64,000 nt of DNA from Alcanivorax sp. S6407 (lineage in GTDB: Bacteria > Pseudomonadota > Gammaproteobacteria > Pseudomonadales > Alcanivoracaceae). The translations under genes were made by a program, and so were the position numbers. The notes under the pieces are model-generated. The model was not told where the DNA came from and searched no databases. It saw nothing but the letters and a program-made list of their open reading frames with translations. The stretch lies in assembly GCF_023016115.1 (NCBI RefSeq), contig NZ_JALKBH010000008.1:79073-143072 (forward strand), given 5' to 3'. Of the stretch, positions 46,376 through 55,358 are shown piece after piece; positions within the stretch are counted from its first letter, which is position 1, and the number at the start of each line of letters is the position of its first letter.

Positions 46376-46540
46376 CAGTGAATAGTTAACAGTTAACAGT
46401 GAATAGTTGCGCGTGCGTAGCGCGGTGGTGACTGATAGCGAAGAGGCCGCGCCCATGTATTGGGCGCGGCCTCTTGCGTTTCAAGGATCAAAACACGCTT
46501 GCCGCGCGCTGTTCACTGTTAACTATTCACTGTTCACTGC
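46376..46540. repeat. Heptamer-array inverted repeat (YAGTKAA family), copy 1, with central hairpin
   Basis: The left arm is CAGTGAA, TAGTTAA, CAGTTAA, CAGTGAA, TAGTTGC (46376-46410). The right arm is CTGTTCA, CTGTTAA, CTATTCA, CTGTTCA (46509-46536), its inverse. In the middle is a perfect 15-bp stem AAGAGGCCGCGCCCA (46441-46475). The stop codon of the ABC ATPase (46523-46525, minus strand) lies in the right arm. Confidence 0.85.
46441..46480. terminator. Strong GC hairpin between convergent genes
   Basis: A 15-bp perfect stem with a 5-nt loop, lying between the convergent diguanylate cyclase and ABC ATPase genes. There is no real T run on either side, so it may act as a rho-independent-like or mRNA-stabilising structure. 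Confidence 0.5.
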
Positions 46541-47578
46541 AAAGGAAACCAGATGCTTGGTCCCCAACCTCACATGCAGCGTGTCGCCTTCCAGTACGTT
46601 GGTGTGGCTATCGGTCTGGCAGAGCAGGGTTTCCGAGGCGCTGACGCGCAGGTGGTAGAGGATGCTGGCGCCGGTGAACTGACGGCGGGTGACCGGCAGG
46701 GCCAGGGGGGCGGTTTCGTCGGCGACGATGTCCTCGGGGCGCAACAGCACATCCACGGTGGCGCCAGGGGTGAGGTTGTCCTGGTGGCGGCCGGTGAGTT
46801 CGCCCAGGCTGGTCTTGACGCTGTGCTGGTCGGTGACTTCGCCACGCAGGAAGGCGCCGTAGCCGGCAAATTCCGCAACGAAACGATTCGCCGGGGCATG
46901 GTAGATGTTATAAGGCGTGTCCCACTGTTCCAGCTTGCCGGCCTGCATCACGCCGACCCGGTCGGCAAGCGCAAACGCTTCTTCCTGGTCATGGGTGACC
47001 ATCAGGGTGGTGACGTTTTCCTCGCGCAGGATATCGCCCAGCTCCCGGGCCAGCTGTCGGCGCAGATCCAGATCAAGGCTGGCAAAGGGTTCGTCGAGCA
47101 GCAGCAGGGTGGGGCGGGGGGCCAGCGCCCGGGCCAGGGCAACACGCTGTTGCTGGCCGCCGGATAGCTCGTGGGGATAGCGCTGTTCCATCCCTTCCAG
47201 GCGCACTCTTGCCAGACACTCGCTGACGCGTCTGGTCTTCTCATCGCTGGACAGCTTGCGCAGGCCGAAGGCCACGTTGTCGGCCACGGTCAAATGCGGG
47301 AACAGGGCGTGTTCCTGAAACACCATCCCCAGTCCACGTTGTTCTGGCGGGATCTGCTGGCTGGCGGAGGACACCAGCCGGTCCTGAATGCGAATGCTGC
47401 CACCGGTGACCGGCTCCAGTCCGGCGATGGCGCGCAGGGTAGTGGTCTTGCCGCAGCCACTGGGGCCCAGCAGGCAAGCGATTTCTCCTGCCGCCAGGGA
47501 CAGGCTGAGGTCCTTCACCACGGCCTGCTGATGATAACCACAGGCCAGATTTTCAATATTCAGCAGCGGCGTTTTCAT
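46523..47578 (-). CDS. ABC transporter ATP-binding protein, Fe(III)/spermidine-type
   Basis: The 351-residue protein has an ATPase domain (Walker A 'GPSGCGKTTTL', signature 'LSGGQQQRVALARAL', Walker B 'LLLLDEPFASLD', His-loop 'MVTHDQEEA') and a C-terminal TOBE domain (about 255-345). This fits FbpC/PotA-like importers. No permease or binding protein is adjacent, so the cognate system must be elsewhere. It lies 85 nt downstream of argF, as an ABC ATPase does next to argF in Pseudomonas aeruginosa. The last codons 'AVNSE' and the stop are read from a heptamer array. Confidence 0.88.
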   Translation of the reverse strand: MKTPLLNIENLACGYHQQAVVKDLSLSLAAGEIACLLGPSGCGKTTTLRAIAGLEPVTGGSIRIQDRLVSSASQQIPPEQRGLGMVFQEHALFPHLTVADNVAFGLRKLSSDEKTRRVSECLARVRLEGMEQRYPHELSGGQQQRVALARALAPRPTLLLLDEPFASLDLDLRRQLARELGDILREENVTTLMVTHDQEEAFALADRVGVMQAGKLEQWDTPYNIYHAPANRFVAEFAGYGAFLRGEVTDQHSVKTSLGELTGRHQDNLTPGATVDVLLRPEDIVADETAPLALPVTRRQFTGASILYHLRVSASETLLCQTDSHTNVLEGDTLHVRLGTKHLVSFAVNSE

Positions 47579-47663
47579 GATCCCGCGCTCCAGGCTTCAC
47601 CATGCACGCGGCTCGAAGAGGGAGCCGCGTGATGCGTGTTGCGTGTTGCGTGCGGCGTTACCA

Positions 47664-48572
47664 TCAATGCTGCCCGGTGAGCAGGAACTCGAGCAGGGCC
47701 TTCTGGGCATGGAGGCGGTTTTCCGCTTCATCCCAGACCACGGCACGGGGGTCGTCCATCATTTCATGGCTGACTTCCTCGCCGCGGTGGGCGGGCAGGC
47801 AGTGCATGAACAGGGCTTCGGGATCAGCAAGATCCATCAGCTCGGGTGTCACCTGATAGCCTTCAAAGGCGCTCATGCGAGCCTGTTGTTCGTCTTCCTG
47901 GCCCATGGAGGCCCACACATCGGTGACGACCAGATGGGCATCCTTCACGGCGGCGCGGACATCCGGTTCGATGGTAACGTGATCGGTGCAGCGGCTGAGC
48001 AGATCCTCGTCAGGCGAGAAGCCATTCGGGCAGCTGATCACCAGATCAAAGTCGAACTGTTTGGCGGCATTCATGTAGCTGGCGCACATGTTGTTGCCGT
48101 CGCCCACCCATACCACTTTCTTGCCCTGGATGCTGCCGCGATGCTCCACGTAGGTCTGCATGTCAGCCAGCAGCTGGCAGGGGTGGAAGTCATCGGTGAG
48201 GGCATTGATCACCGGCACGGAGGAATGGGCGGCAAAGGTTTCCACGGTGGCATGGTCAAAGGTGCGGATCATTACCGCATCCACCATGCGTGACAGTACC
48301 CGGGCGGAATCCTCGATGGGCTCGCCGCGGCCCAGCTGGGTATCACGGGGCGACAGGAAGATGCTGGCGCCGCCGAACTGGGTCATGGCCACTTCGAAGG
48401 AGACCCGGGTGCGGGTGGAGGACTTCTCGAAAATCATGCCCAGCGTCTTGCCCTTCAGGGGCTCGTGGCTCTGGCCATTGCGCAGCATGGTCTTCAGTTC
48501 GATGGCGCGCTGGATCAGGTAGCCCAGCTCGTCCGGTGTCAGGTCATTGAGAGTCAGGAAATGCCGGCTCAT
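47664..48572 (-). CDS. argF: Ornithine carbamoyltransferase
   Basis: The 302-residue enzyme makes citrulline from ornithine and carbamoyl phosphate. It has 'SSTRTR' (51-56), 'HPCQ' (130-133) and '[10 protein letters not shown]' near 266. The length fits anabolic OTCase. The start overlaps the stop of argD by 4 nt (ATGA), so the two are translationally coupled. Confidence 0.96.
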   Translation of the reverse strand: MSRHFLTLNDLTPDELGYLIQRAIELKTMLRNGQSHEPLKGKTLGMIFEKSSTRTRVSFEVAMTQFGGASIFLSPRDTQLGRGEPIEDSARVLSRMVDAVMIRTFDHATVETFAAHSSVPVINALTDDFHPCQLLADMQTYVEHRGSIQGKKVVWVGDGNNMCASYMNAAKQFDFDLVISCPNGFSPDEDLLSRCTDHVTIEPDVRAAVKDAHLVVTDVWASMGQEDEQQARMSAFEGYQVTPELMDLADPEALFMHCLPAHRGEEVSHEMMDDPRAVVWDEAENRLHAQKALLEFLLTGQH

Positions 48573-49753
48573 GCGACCTCCTGTGCATTGGCAAAGGAGC
48601 GGATAACGGCGGACAACTGGTCCACCAGGGTTTGCATTTCGGCGTCGGAGATCACCAGCGGTGGCAGCAGGCGGACCACGGAACCGGCGGTGACATTGAT
48701 CAGCAGGCCGGCTTCCCGGGCGCTGTTGACCAGCTCGCCGCAGGGACGATCCAGCTGGATGCCGATCATCAGGCCTTTCTGGCGAACCTCAGTCACCATT
48801 GCCACATCGCCCAGTGCCTGCTGGAACGCCGCCTTGAGCTGTTCGCCCTTGGCGCTCACGCCAGCGACAACCTCGTTGGCCAGGGTATTGACCACGGTGA
48901 GAGAGGTGGCGCAGCCCAGCGGGTTGCCGCCGTAGGTGCTGCCGTGGGTGCCGGGGCCGAAGACGCCCTGGGCCTTGCCGGCGACCAGGCAGGCACCGAT
49001 GGGGAAGCCATTGCCGAGCCCCTTGGCGGTGGTCAGCACGTCGGGCACAACGCTTTCGCCCATGCAGGCAAAATAGTGCCCGGTACGGCCATTACCGGTC
49101 TGGATTTCGTCCAGCATCAGCAGCCAGTCGTGCTGATCGCACAGCTGACGCAGGGCTTGCAGATAGCCCGGATCGGGAATGTTGATACCGCCTTCGCCTT
49201 GTACGGGTTCGGCCAGGATGGCGACCACATCCGGGTTGCCGGCGTGGGCGGCTATGGCATCCACGTCATTGAAGGGCACCCGGATGAAGCCTTCCACCAG
49301 CGGGGTAAACCCTTCCTGAACCTTGCTGTTGCCGGTGGCAGACAGGGTGGCCATGGTGCGTCCGTGGAAGCTGCCTTCCATTACCAGCACGGTGGGTTTG
49401 GCGACTCCCTTGCGGTTGCCGAACAGGCGCGCGATCTTGATGGCGGCCTCGTTGGCTTCCGCGCCGGAGTTGGAGAAAAACGCGCTCTGCATGCCGCTGA
49501 TCTCGCACAGGCGCTGAGCCAGCGCTTCCTGGGCAGGAATGCGGTACAGGTTGGAGGTATGCATCAGTTGCCCGGCCTGTTCGGCCAGGGTACGGCTCAC
49601 CGCCGGATGGCAGTGCCCCAGATTGCATACCGCGATACCGGAAATGGCATCCATGTACTTGTCACCGTTCTCATCGAACAGCCACACCCCTTCACCGCGC
49701 ACAAACGCCACAGGCTGCCGTGCGTAGGTGGGAATCAAATATTGCTGACTCAT
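48569..49753 (-). CDS. argD: Acetylornithine aminotransferase
   Basis: The 394-residue PLP enzyme converts N-acetylglutamate semialdehyde to acetylornithine. It shows '[16 protein letters not shown]', '[15 protein letters not shown]', '[14 protein letters not shown]' and the PLP-Lys in '[14 protein letters not shown]'. It is the first gene of an argD-argF operon. A factor-independent terminator and a second hairpin lie 30-75 nt upstream of its start, in the expected leader. Confidence 0.95.
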   Translation of the reverse strand: MSQQYLIPTYARQPVAFVRGEGVWLFDENGDKYMDAISGIAVCNLGHCHPAVSRTLAEQAGQLMHTSNLYRIPAQEALAQRLCEISGMQSAFFSNSGAEANEAAIKIARLFGNRKGVAKPTVLVMEGSFHGRTMATLSATGNSKVQEGFTPLVEGFIRVPFNDVDAIAAHAGNPDVVAILAEPVQGEGGINIPDPGYLQALRQLCDQHDWLLMLDEIQTGNGRTGHYFACMGESVVPDVLTTAKGLGNGFPIGACLVAGKAQGVFGPGTHGSTYGGNPLGCATSLTVVNTLANEVVAGVSAKGEQLKAAFQQALGDVAMVTEVRQKGLMIGIQLDRPCGELVNSAREAGLLINVTAGSVVRLLPPLVISDAEMQTLVDQLSAVIRSFANAQEVA

Positions 49754-49802
49754 TACCCAGACTCGTTGATGCGAATTTGTCTGTTTCAGCGGTACTGAAA
49801 CA

Positions 49803-49828
49803 AAAAACGGCAGCTATGGGCTGCCGGG
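49803..49828 (-). terminator. Terminator hairpin in the argD leader
   Basis: Read on the minus strand: CGGCAGC-CCATA-GCTGCCG followed by TTTTTTG. It lies about 50 nt upstream of the argD start. Immediately downstream is GTTTCAGTACCGCTGAAAC (49784-49802), another inverted repeat. Together these could be an attenuator for argDF, or a terminator for leftward transcription arriving from the right. Confidence 0.6.
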
Positions 49829-49852
49829 AACCGCCGATGATAGCGCACATTT

Positions 49853-49960
49853 TAGTGAACAGTTAATAGTTAACAGTGAACAGCGAATAAGGGTAGGCTG
49901 GGCCCGGCCTGATTTTGTCACTGCTTTTTTAGCTGTTAACTATTAACTGTTCACTGTTCA
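49853..49960. repeat. Heptamer-array inverted repeat (YAGTKAA family), copy 2
   Basis: The left arm is TAGTGAA, CAGTTAA, TAGTTAA, CAGTGAA, CAGCGAA (49853-49887). The right arm is CTGTTAA, CTATTAA, CTGTTCA, CTGTTCA (49933-49960). The middle contains GGCTGGGCCCGGCC, a short GC palindrome. It ends 8 bp before the hyuB start codon. Confidence 0.85.
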
Positions 49961-49968
49961 TTGCCCTT

Positions 49969-51522
49969 ATGAATCCCATCCAGCTCAGTATTTTCGCCAA
50001 TCGCCTGTCCGGTATCTGTGACGAGATGGGGGCGGTGCTGCGGCTCAGTGCCCTTTCGCCCAATATCAAGGACCGGCTGGATTTCTCCTGTGCGATTTTT
50101 GATGCGCAGGGGCGGTTGTGTGCCCAGGCGGCACATATTCCGGTGCATCTGGGCTCCATGGCTTATGCAATGGCGGATCTGGTCAGTGACCGGAGCTGGG
50201 CCAGAGGTGACCTGCTGGTGGTGAATGACCCCTACCTGGGCGGCACCCACCTGCCGGACGTGACGGTGGTGGCGCCGGTGTTTCACGGCAATGCACTGAT
50301 TGGCTTCGCCGTGACCCGGGCCCACCATGCCAACATCGGCGCTCACAGCCCCGGCTCCATGCCGATATCTACCCACCTTGAGCAGGAAGGGCTGGTGATC
50401 GCGCCGACTTTGCTGAAGCAGGCCGGGCAGTGGCAGCTGCCTCTGTGTTTGCGGCTGGCCGGGCTGGATGAGCATGCCGAAGAGGCTGTGTTACCCATGG
50501 ACAACCTGCGCTTTGGGGATTTTGCTGCACAAGCCAGTGCCTGTGAGGCGGGGGCGCGGCGGCTGGCGGAACTGGCCGGCCAGCAGGATGATCTTGAAGC
50601 AGCGTTTGCTGCCCTCAATGCCTATGGCGAAAAGCGTGCCCGGGCCCGTATCGCGGCGCTGCCGGACGGGATCTATCAGTTTGACGATGTGATGGACGAT
50701 GACGGTCAGGGGCAGCGGGACATTGTCATTGCGGTCACCCTGACCATTGAGGGTGATAGCGCGTCGCTGGATTTTGCTGGCACGGCTGATCAGGTGGCTG
50801 GCAATATCAACTGTCCCTTGTCGGTGGCGGCGGCTGCGGCCTATTACTGTTTCCGTTGCCTGATGGATGATGACGTTCCCGCCTGCGACGGGTTGTTCCG
50901 GCCCATCAGACTGAGTGCCCCGCAAGGCTCGTTGCTCAATGCACGGCGCCCGGCCGCGGTGGCCGCAGGCAATGTGGAGACCAGTTCGCGGGTGGTGGAT
51001 GTGGTGCTTGGCGCACTGGCCCAGGCTGCCCCCGAGGCCATTCCCGCAGCCAGTCAGGGCACCATGAACAATGTGGCCATGGGCGCTGGTGGGGAGCAGG
51101 GCTGGGATTACTACGAAACCATGGCCGGTGGTGCCGGAGCCCACGCCGGTGGAGCGGGGTTGTCGGCAGTGCATACCCATATGACCAATACCCTGAATAC
51201 CCCCATCGAAAGTCTGGAATCGCACTATCCGTTGCGGGTGCTGCACTACGGTATTCGTCGCGGCAGCGGTGGAGCAGGGCTGCATCGTGGTGGTGACGGG
51301 ATTGTCCGTGAACTGGAGTTCCTTGGGCCGGCCAGTTTTACCCTGCTTACCGAAAGGCGCCAGCACCGTCCCTGGGGGCTGCGGGGCGGGCAGCCAGGTG
51401 CTGCCGGGGAGAACCACTTGAACAATGCGCCTTTGCCCCCCAAATACGAAGGGCAGGCCAGCAAGGGTAACCGGTTGAGGATTGCCTCACCCGGAGGTGG
51501 CGGTTATGGGGGGCAGCAGTGA
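49969..51522 (+). CDS. hyuB: Hydantoinase B / oxoprolinase subunit
   Basis: The 517-residue protein matches the HyuB family: N-terminal 'IQLSIFANRLSGICDEMG', 'NIKDRLDFSCAIFDAQGRL', 'VNDPYLGGTHLPDVT', 'ADQVAGNINCPLSVAAAAAYYCFR', 'RRGSGGAGLHRGGDGIVREL' and C-terminal 'RIASPGGGGYG'. The family acts on hydantoins or 5-oxoproline, usually with HyuA. No hyuA gene is in the window, so the activity here is uncertain. ATG 49969 has no clear ribosome site because a heptamer array occupies the upstream DNA. It is followed by grxD after 69 nt. Confidence 0.92.
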   Translation: MNPIQLSIFANRLSGICDEMGAVLRLSALSPNIKDRLDFSCAIFDAQGRLCAQAAHIPVHLGSMAYAMADLVSDRSWARGDLLVVNDPYLGGTHLPDVTVVAPVFHGNALIGFAVTRAHHANIGAHSPGSMPISTHLEQEGLVIAPTLLKQAGQWQLPLCLRLAGLDEHAEEAVLPMDNLRFGDFAAQASACEAGARRLAELAGQQDDLEAAFAALNAYGEKRARARIAALPDGIYQFDDVMDDDGQGQRDIVIAVTLTIEGDSASLDFAGTADQVAGNINCPLSVAAAAAYYCFRCLMDDDVPACDGLFRPIRLSAPQGSLLNARRPAAVAAGNVETSSRVVDVVLGALAQAAPEAIPAASQGTMNNVAMGAGGEQGWDYYETMAGGAGAHAGGAGLSAVHTHMTNTLNTPIESLESHYPLRVLHYGIRRGSGGAGLHRGGDGIVRELEFLGPASFTLLTERRQHRPWGLRGGQPGAAGENHLNNAPLPPKYEGQASKGNRLRIASPGGGGYGGQQ

Positions 51523-51591
51523 TACAATGTCTCCGATCTGGCGCCAGATGCTGGCGCACGCAACGGCATTTAACGTGATACAGGTGAAGTA

Positions 51592-51915
51592 ATGGATGTT
51601 TTAGAGGTCATCAAAGACCAGATCGGCAGTAACGCCGTCATTCTCTACATGAAGGGGACCCCGCAGTTCCCGCAGTGCGGTTTTTCTGCCCAGGTGGTGG
51701 AAGCCATGACTGCCGTGGGCAAGCCGTTTGCGTACGTGAACATTCTGGAAGCCCCGGAAATCCGCCAGACCCTGAAGGAATATGCCAACTGGCCGACTTA
51801 CCCGCAGCTGTGGGTGAAGGGTGAGCTGGTGGGCGGCTGTGACATCATCATGGACATGTACCGCGCCGGACAGCTGAAAACGATGGTGGAAGAGGCCTCT
51901 GAAGAGGCTGAATAA
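51592..51915 (+). CDS. grxD: Monothiol glutaredoxin
   Basis: The 107-residue protein has the monothiol active site 'QCGFS' (Cys29), followed by 'WPTYPQLWVKGELVGGCDI', typical of Grx4/GrxD. These proteins bind and transfer [2Fe-2S] clusters with glutathione. A terminator follows 66 nt after the stop. It lies in the same neighbourhood as argF in Pseudomonas. Confidence 0.96.
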   Translation: MDVLEVIKDQIGSNAVILYMKGTPQFPQCGFSAQVVEAMTAVGKPFAYVNILEAPEIRQTLKEYANWPTYPQLWVKGELVGGCDIIMDMYRAGQLKTMVEEASEEAE

Positions 51916-51980
51916 GGTTCATGGTTGACTGAGTGCAATCCGTATCATTTTTTACGTTTTTGTTCGAATTGCATTCACAC

Positions 51981-52010
51981 TAAAAAACCCGGCACATGCC
52001 GGGTTTTTTA
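51981..52010 (+). terminator. Rho-independent terminator after grxD
   Basis: AAAAAACCCGGC / GCCGGGTTTTTT with a 4-nt loop and a T run. Confidence 0.92.
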
Positions 52011-52032
52011 GTGATCACTATCAAAATCGTAT

Positions 52033-52047
52033 TAAGAATTAGTTTCA
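52033..52047. promoter_or_regulatory. Possible Fur box upstream of porin operon
   Basis: TAAGAATTAGTTTCA agrees with the 7-1-7 Fur consensus (TGATAATNATTATCA) at about 10 of 14 informative positions. It lies about 75-90 bp before the porin start. The match is moderate. Confidence 0.35.
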
Positions 52048-52120
52048 ATCCCATTTGTTTTTGCAGTACATTTCGCGCCATTGAAATTGCTCAACTTGAA
52101 ACTTTTGGGAAGGAAGACAC

Positions 52121-53278
52121 ATGTTCAAGCGCACTGTTCTGGCCATGGCCATTTCCGCTGTACCTTTCGCTGCCCAGGCGGCTCAGTCTACTGAGGATCT
52201 GCAGAAGCAGATCGACATCCTGGCGCAGGAAATCGAATCGCTGAAACAGGAACAGGGTGGGGCGTCCAACCCGTTCAACAAGGTCAGCCTGGGGGGTTAC
52301 GGTGAGATCCACTACAACCACTACAACCAGGATCCCGAGTTCGGTGGCAAGCAGTCCAATGATCAGATTGACGCTCACCGTTTCGTGCTGTTTGTCGGTT
52401 ATGACTTCACCGATTCCGTGCGCTTCTTTTCCGAGATCGAGATCGAGCACAGCCTGTCTGGCGACGGCAAGCCCGGTGAAGTAGAGCTGGAGCAGGCTTA
52501 CATCGAAGTCGATACCTCTGCCAACACCAAGCTGAAAATGGGTCAGTTCCTGATCCCGGTGGGTATCATCAATGAGACCCATGAACCGGATACGTTCTAC
52601 GGTGTAGAGCGCAACTCTCTGGAGAAAAACATTATTCCGGCCACCTGGTGGGAAGCGGGTGCCATGTTCAGCCAGGACCTGGGCGCAGGCCTGACCTACG
52701 ACGTGGCCCTGCATTCCGGCCTGTTCATGGATGACGGCACCAGCGTGCGTAGTGGTCGCCAGAAGGTGGCGGAAGCGCCTGCGAACACTGGTGCAGCTAC
52801 CGGCCGTGTCCGCTATGTGGGCATTCCTGGCCTGGATCTGGCTTCCAGCATCCAGTACCAGCAGGACGTGAACCAGGATGACCCGGATCGTGTTGGCCTG
52901 GAAGAAGTCAGCGGTCGCCTGGTGGAAGCACACGCCCGTTACTCCATTGCCGGGGTGACTGCCACCGTGCAGAAGGCCCGTTGGGATTTCAACGGCTTCG
53001 AAGGCACCGGTGCTGACCGTCAGGAAGGCGAGCTGTACGAGCTGTCCTACAAGCTGACCGACAAGCTGGGCTTCTTTGGTCGTTACGAGAACATCAACCT
53101 GGTGGCCGAAGGCGGCAATGACACCAGCGAGCAGATGATCTCCACCTACGGTGTGAACTACTGGATCGTGCCGCAGGTAGTGGTGAAGGCGGACGTTCAG
53201 AACGTGAACTACAAGAACCCGCTGGATGACGACAAAGCCAAGGACACCGTCAACCTGGGCATTGGCTGGAGCTTCTAA
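52121..53278 (+). CDS. Porin (OprO/P-like beta-barrel)
   Basis: The 385-residue outer-membrane protein has a signal peptide (cleavage near AAQAA), a coiled coil ('LQKQIDILAQEIESLKQEQ'), then 'VSLGGYGEIHYNHYN' and a barrel ending in 'GWSF'. The start and barrel style resemble porins related to OprO/OprP. A GGAAGGAAG site precedes the ATG. The FMN-binding and PepSY genes follow on the same strand within 10-25 nt, so a three-gene operon is likely, with a possible Fur box upstream. It is not closely related to the four barrels at 2133-12072. Confidence 0.88.
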   Translation: MFKRTVLAMAISAVPFAAQAAQSTEDLQKQIDILAQEIESLKQEQGGASNPFNKVSLGGYGEIHYNHYNQDPEFGGKQSNDQIDAHRFVLFVGYDFTDSVRFFSEIEIEHSLSGDGKPGEVELEQAYIEVDTSANTKLKMGQFLIPVGIINETHEPDTFYGVERNSLEKNIIPATWWEAGAMFSQDLGAGLTYDVALHSGLFMDDGTSVRSGRQKVAEAPANTGAATGRVRYVGIPGLDLASSIQYQQDVNQDDPDRVGLEEVSGRLVEAHARYSIAGVTATVQKARWDFNGFEGTGADRQEGELYELSYKLTDKLGFFGRYENINLVAEGGNDTSEQMISTYGVNYWIVPQVVVKADVQNVNYKNPLDDDKAKDTVNLGIGWSF

Positions 53279-53287
53279 GCCTTGTTG

Positions 53288-53809
53288 ATGCGCGTGTTCG
53301 TCAAAGCAGCAGGGTGGGCTTCGCTCACCCTGATGTTGTGTTTTTCCGCTGTGGCGCAGGCAGAGGATGTCTATCTGTCGGTGCCGGATTATCTCGCCGA
53401 ACAGTATGAAACGGTGCCATCTCCGTCCATGTTGTGGCTGGACGAAGCCCAGCGTAAAGACGCTGAGGCCCTGTCCGGCGAAGACCCCGGCTTTCGTCAG
53501 CGTTACTGGCAGGCTGACCGGAAATCGTCCTGGGTGATCAATGTGATCGGCCGGGATCACCCCATTACCCTTGGTATCAGCGTCAAAGACGGTAAACTTG
53601 CCGCACTGCGTGTGCTGATCTATCGGGAATCCCGGGGCTGGGAAGTTCGCCACCCCTTCTTTACCCGTCAGTTTGACCAGGCCACGCTGGATAAAGGCAA
53701 GCTGGACCGGGATATCGACAATATTACCGGAGCCACCCTCTCGGTGAATGCCCTGCAGCGTGCTGCAAAGCTCGCCCTGTGGCTCGACAGCCAGCTGCCA
53801 ACAGAATAA
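53288..53809 (+). CDS. Periplasmic FMN-binding domain protein with flavinylation motif
   Basis: The 173-residue protein has a signal peptide (cleavage near AQAE) and a C-terminal FMN-binding domain. The sequence 'DNITGATLS' (144-152) is the ApbE flavin-transferase motif D-x-x-T-G-A-T-x-S/T, so FMN is expected to be attached covalently at Ser152 after export. Residues 88-125 ('IGRDHPITLGISVKDGKLAA') form the domain's beta core. ATG 53288 gives the signal peptide; ribosome site weak, suggesting coupling to the porin. The partner PepSY protein follows 22 nt downstream. Confidence 0.85.
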   Translation: MRVFVKAAGWASLTLMLCFSAVAQAEDVYLSVPDYLAEQYETVPSPSMLWLDEAQRKDAEALSGEDPGFRQRYWQADRKSSWVINVIGRDHPITLGISVKDGKLAALRVLIYRESRGWEVRHPFFTRQFDQATLDKGKLDRDIDNITGATLSVNALQRAAKLALWLDSQLPTE

Positions 53810-53831
53810 TTCGCCGATTTCAGGGGGCTGG

Positions 53832-54557
53832 ATGGCTGCAAGAAAACCTACCCGTCAGTGGCGTCAGTGGCATCGCTGGCTGGGGCTGGCGGTGGCACTG
53901 CCGGTGCTGGTGCTGTCGATAACCGGCGTCATGCTCAATCATATCGAATCCCTTGGTTGGTCCAGCAAGCCCATGTCGCCCTGGCTGGCGCGCTGGTATG
54001 GCGCCCCGGTACCCAAGGATGTGAAAGGCTATTCGCTGGATGGGCAGTGGTATGCCGAGCTGGACGAACGCCTGTATATCAATGGCACTGATACCCTCCA
54101 TTGCCCTCCGCCCTTGCAAGGGGTGGCGCAGCAGAATGGGCTGCTGATTGTTGGTTGTGGCCATGAGCTGATGTTGCTGGACGACAGTGGCCAACTGGTG
54201 GAGCGGATCGGCAAGGCCTACGGCCTGCCGGCGTTTGAGCATCTTGGCAGTGATGATCAGGGACTGATTCTCGATACTGGTGCCGAGAGGCTCCGTTTTG
54301 ATGTGGACCAGTTGATGACCGGTCCTTACCAGGGGAACTGGCAACCGGTTGATGCTCGGCCCCTGCCAAAGCAGATGAAGCAGGCGCTGATCAGCCAGAG
54401 TGTGCCGCCGTCGCTGAACTGGCAGCGCCTGTTGCTGGATCTGCACGCCGGCCGGATTGCCGGTCTCGCCGGGCAGCTGGTAATGGATTTCGCCGCGCTG
54501 GTGCTCACTATCCTGGCGATCACCGGGACGGTGATCTGGAGCCGAACCCGGCGTTGA
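53832..54557 (+). CDS. PepSY-associated membrane protein
   Basis: The 241-residue protein has an N-terminal 'RQWRQWHRWLGLAVALPVLVL' (helix about 14-35), a periplasmic part of about 175 residues with a PepSY-like fold, and a second helix (about 215-237, 'ALVLTILAITGTVIWSR'). The His of 'WHRW' and the His in 'LLLDLHAGRIAG' are the positions that ligate haem in related PepSY reductases. Together with the upstream flavinylated protein it could move electrons from the inner membrane to a periplasmic acceptor such as Fe(III). This role is inference. It begins 22 nt after the FMN protein stop. Confidence 0.8.
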   Translation: MAARKPTRQWRQWHRWLGLAVALPVLVLSITGVMLNHIESLGWSSKPMSPWLARWYGAPVPKDVKGYSLDGQWYAELDERLYINGTDTLHCPPPLQGVAQQNGLLIVGCGHELMLLDDSGQLVERIGKAYGLPAFEHLGSDDQGLILDTGAERLRFDVDQLMTGPYQGNWQPVDARPLPKQMKQALISQSVPPSLNWQRLLLDLHAGRIAGLAGQLVMDFAALVLTILAITGTVIWSRTRR

Positions 54558-54692
54558 TTGGCCAATAGTTGAGCACTCGGACGGATTCCGGGACAAAGCC
54601 GGTTGCATGGCGCGCCGGAATCCCCATGATAGAGCTCAGTTTTCGCGGGACGTGACGTCCCCGGCTTTACCCCCTCATACAAGGAGATAAAC

Positions 54693-55295
54693 ATGGCTGT
54701 TCTGGTTGGTAAGCCCGCACCGGATTTCACTGTTCCTGCTGTACTGGGCGATGGCAGCATCGTTGACGAATTCACCCTGTCCGAAGCCATCAAGGGCAAA
54801 TACGGCCTGGTATTCTTCTACCCGCTGGATTTCACCTTCGTGTGCCCGTCCGAGCTGATCGCTCTGGATCACCGCATGGACGAGTTCAAGGCTCGTGGCG
54901 TGGAAGTGATCGGTGTGTCCATCGACAGCCACTTCACCCACAATGCCTGGCGTAACACCCCGGTGAACGAAGGCGGTATCGGCCCGGTGAAATACACCCT
55001 GGCTGCCGACATGGCTCACAACATTTGTCAGGCTTACGATGTGGAATCCGAAGGCGGCGTGGCTTTCCGTGGCGCTTTCCTGATCGACAACAACGGTGTT
55101 GTGCGCAGCCAGATCGTTAACGATCTGCCGCTGGGTCGTAACATGGATGAGCTGCTGCGTCTGGTTGATGCCCTGCAGTTCCACGAAGAGCACGGTGAAG
55201 TGTGCCCGGCGGGCTGGCAGAAAGGCGATTCCGGCATGAACGCTTCTCCGGAAGGTGTTGCCGAGTACCTGTCTGGTAATGCAGACAAGCTGTAA
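54693..55295 (+). CDS. Typical 2-Cys peroxiredoxin (AhpC/TSA family)
   Basis: The 200-residue protein reduces peroxides. The peroxidatic Cys51 is in 'DFTFVCPSE', the resolving Cys170 in 'GEVCPAGWQKGD', and 'AFRGAFLIDNNGVVR' is conserved. It starts with a good AAGGAGA site and is followed by a strong terminator. No AhpF gene is near; it may use thioredoxin or glutaredoxin. It lies between the envelope redox operon and RNase T. Confidence 0.95.
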   Translation: MAVLVGKPAPDFTVPAVLGDGSIVDEFTLSEAIKGKYGLVFFYPLDFTFVCPSELIALDHRMDEFKARGVEVIGVSIDSHFTHNAWRNTPVNEGGIGPVKYTLAADMAHNICQAYDVESEGGVAFRGAFLIDNNGVVRSQIVNDLPLGRNMDELLRLVDALQFHEEHGEVCPAGWQKGDSGMNASPEGVAEYLSGNADKL

Positions 55296-55300
55296 GAATC

Positions 55301-55350
55301 GCAGGCACAAAAAAAGGGCCGCTCTTTAGCGGCCCTTTTTTTGTGCCTGC
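55301..55350 (+). terminator. Rho-independent terminator after peroxiredoxin
   Basis: A very long inverted repeat (GCAGGCACAAAAAAAGGGCCGC and its complement) with a GC stem AGGGCCGCT / AGCGGCCCT and T run. It can also serve leftward transcription from rnt. Confidence 0.92.
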
Positions 55351-55358
55351 TCGCTGGA

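Noticed and set aside
46376..46540. CRISPR-like reading of the short repeated units
   Set aside because: Units are 7 bp, contiguous and degenerate with no spacers; no cas genes.
48632..49798. A 388-codon open frame opposite argD
   Set aside because: Antisense shadow; argD has all family motifs.
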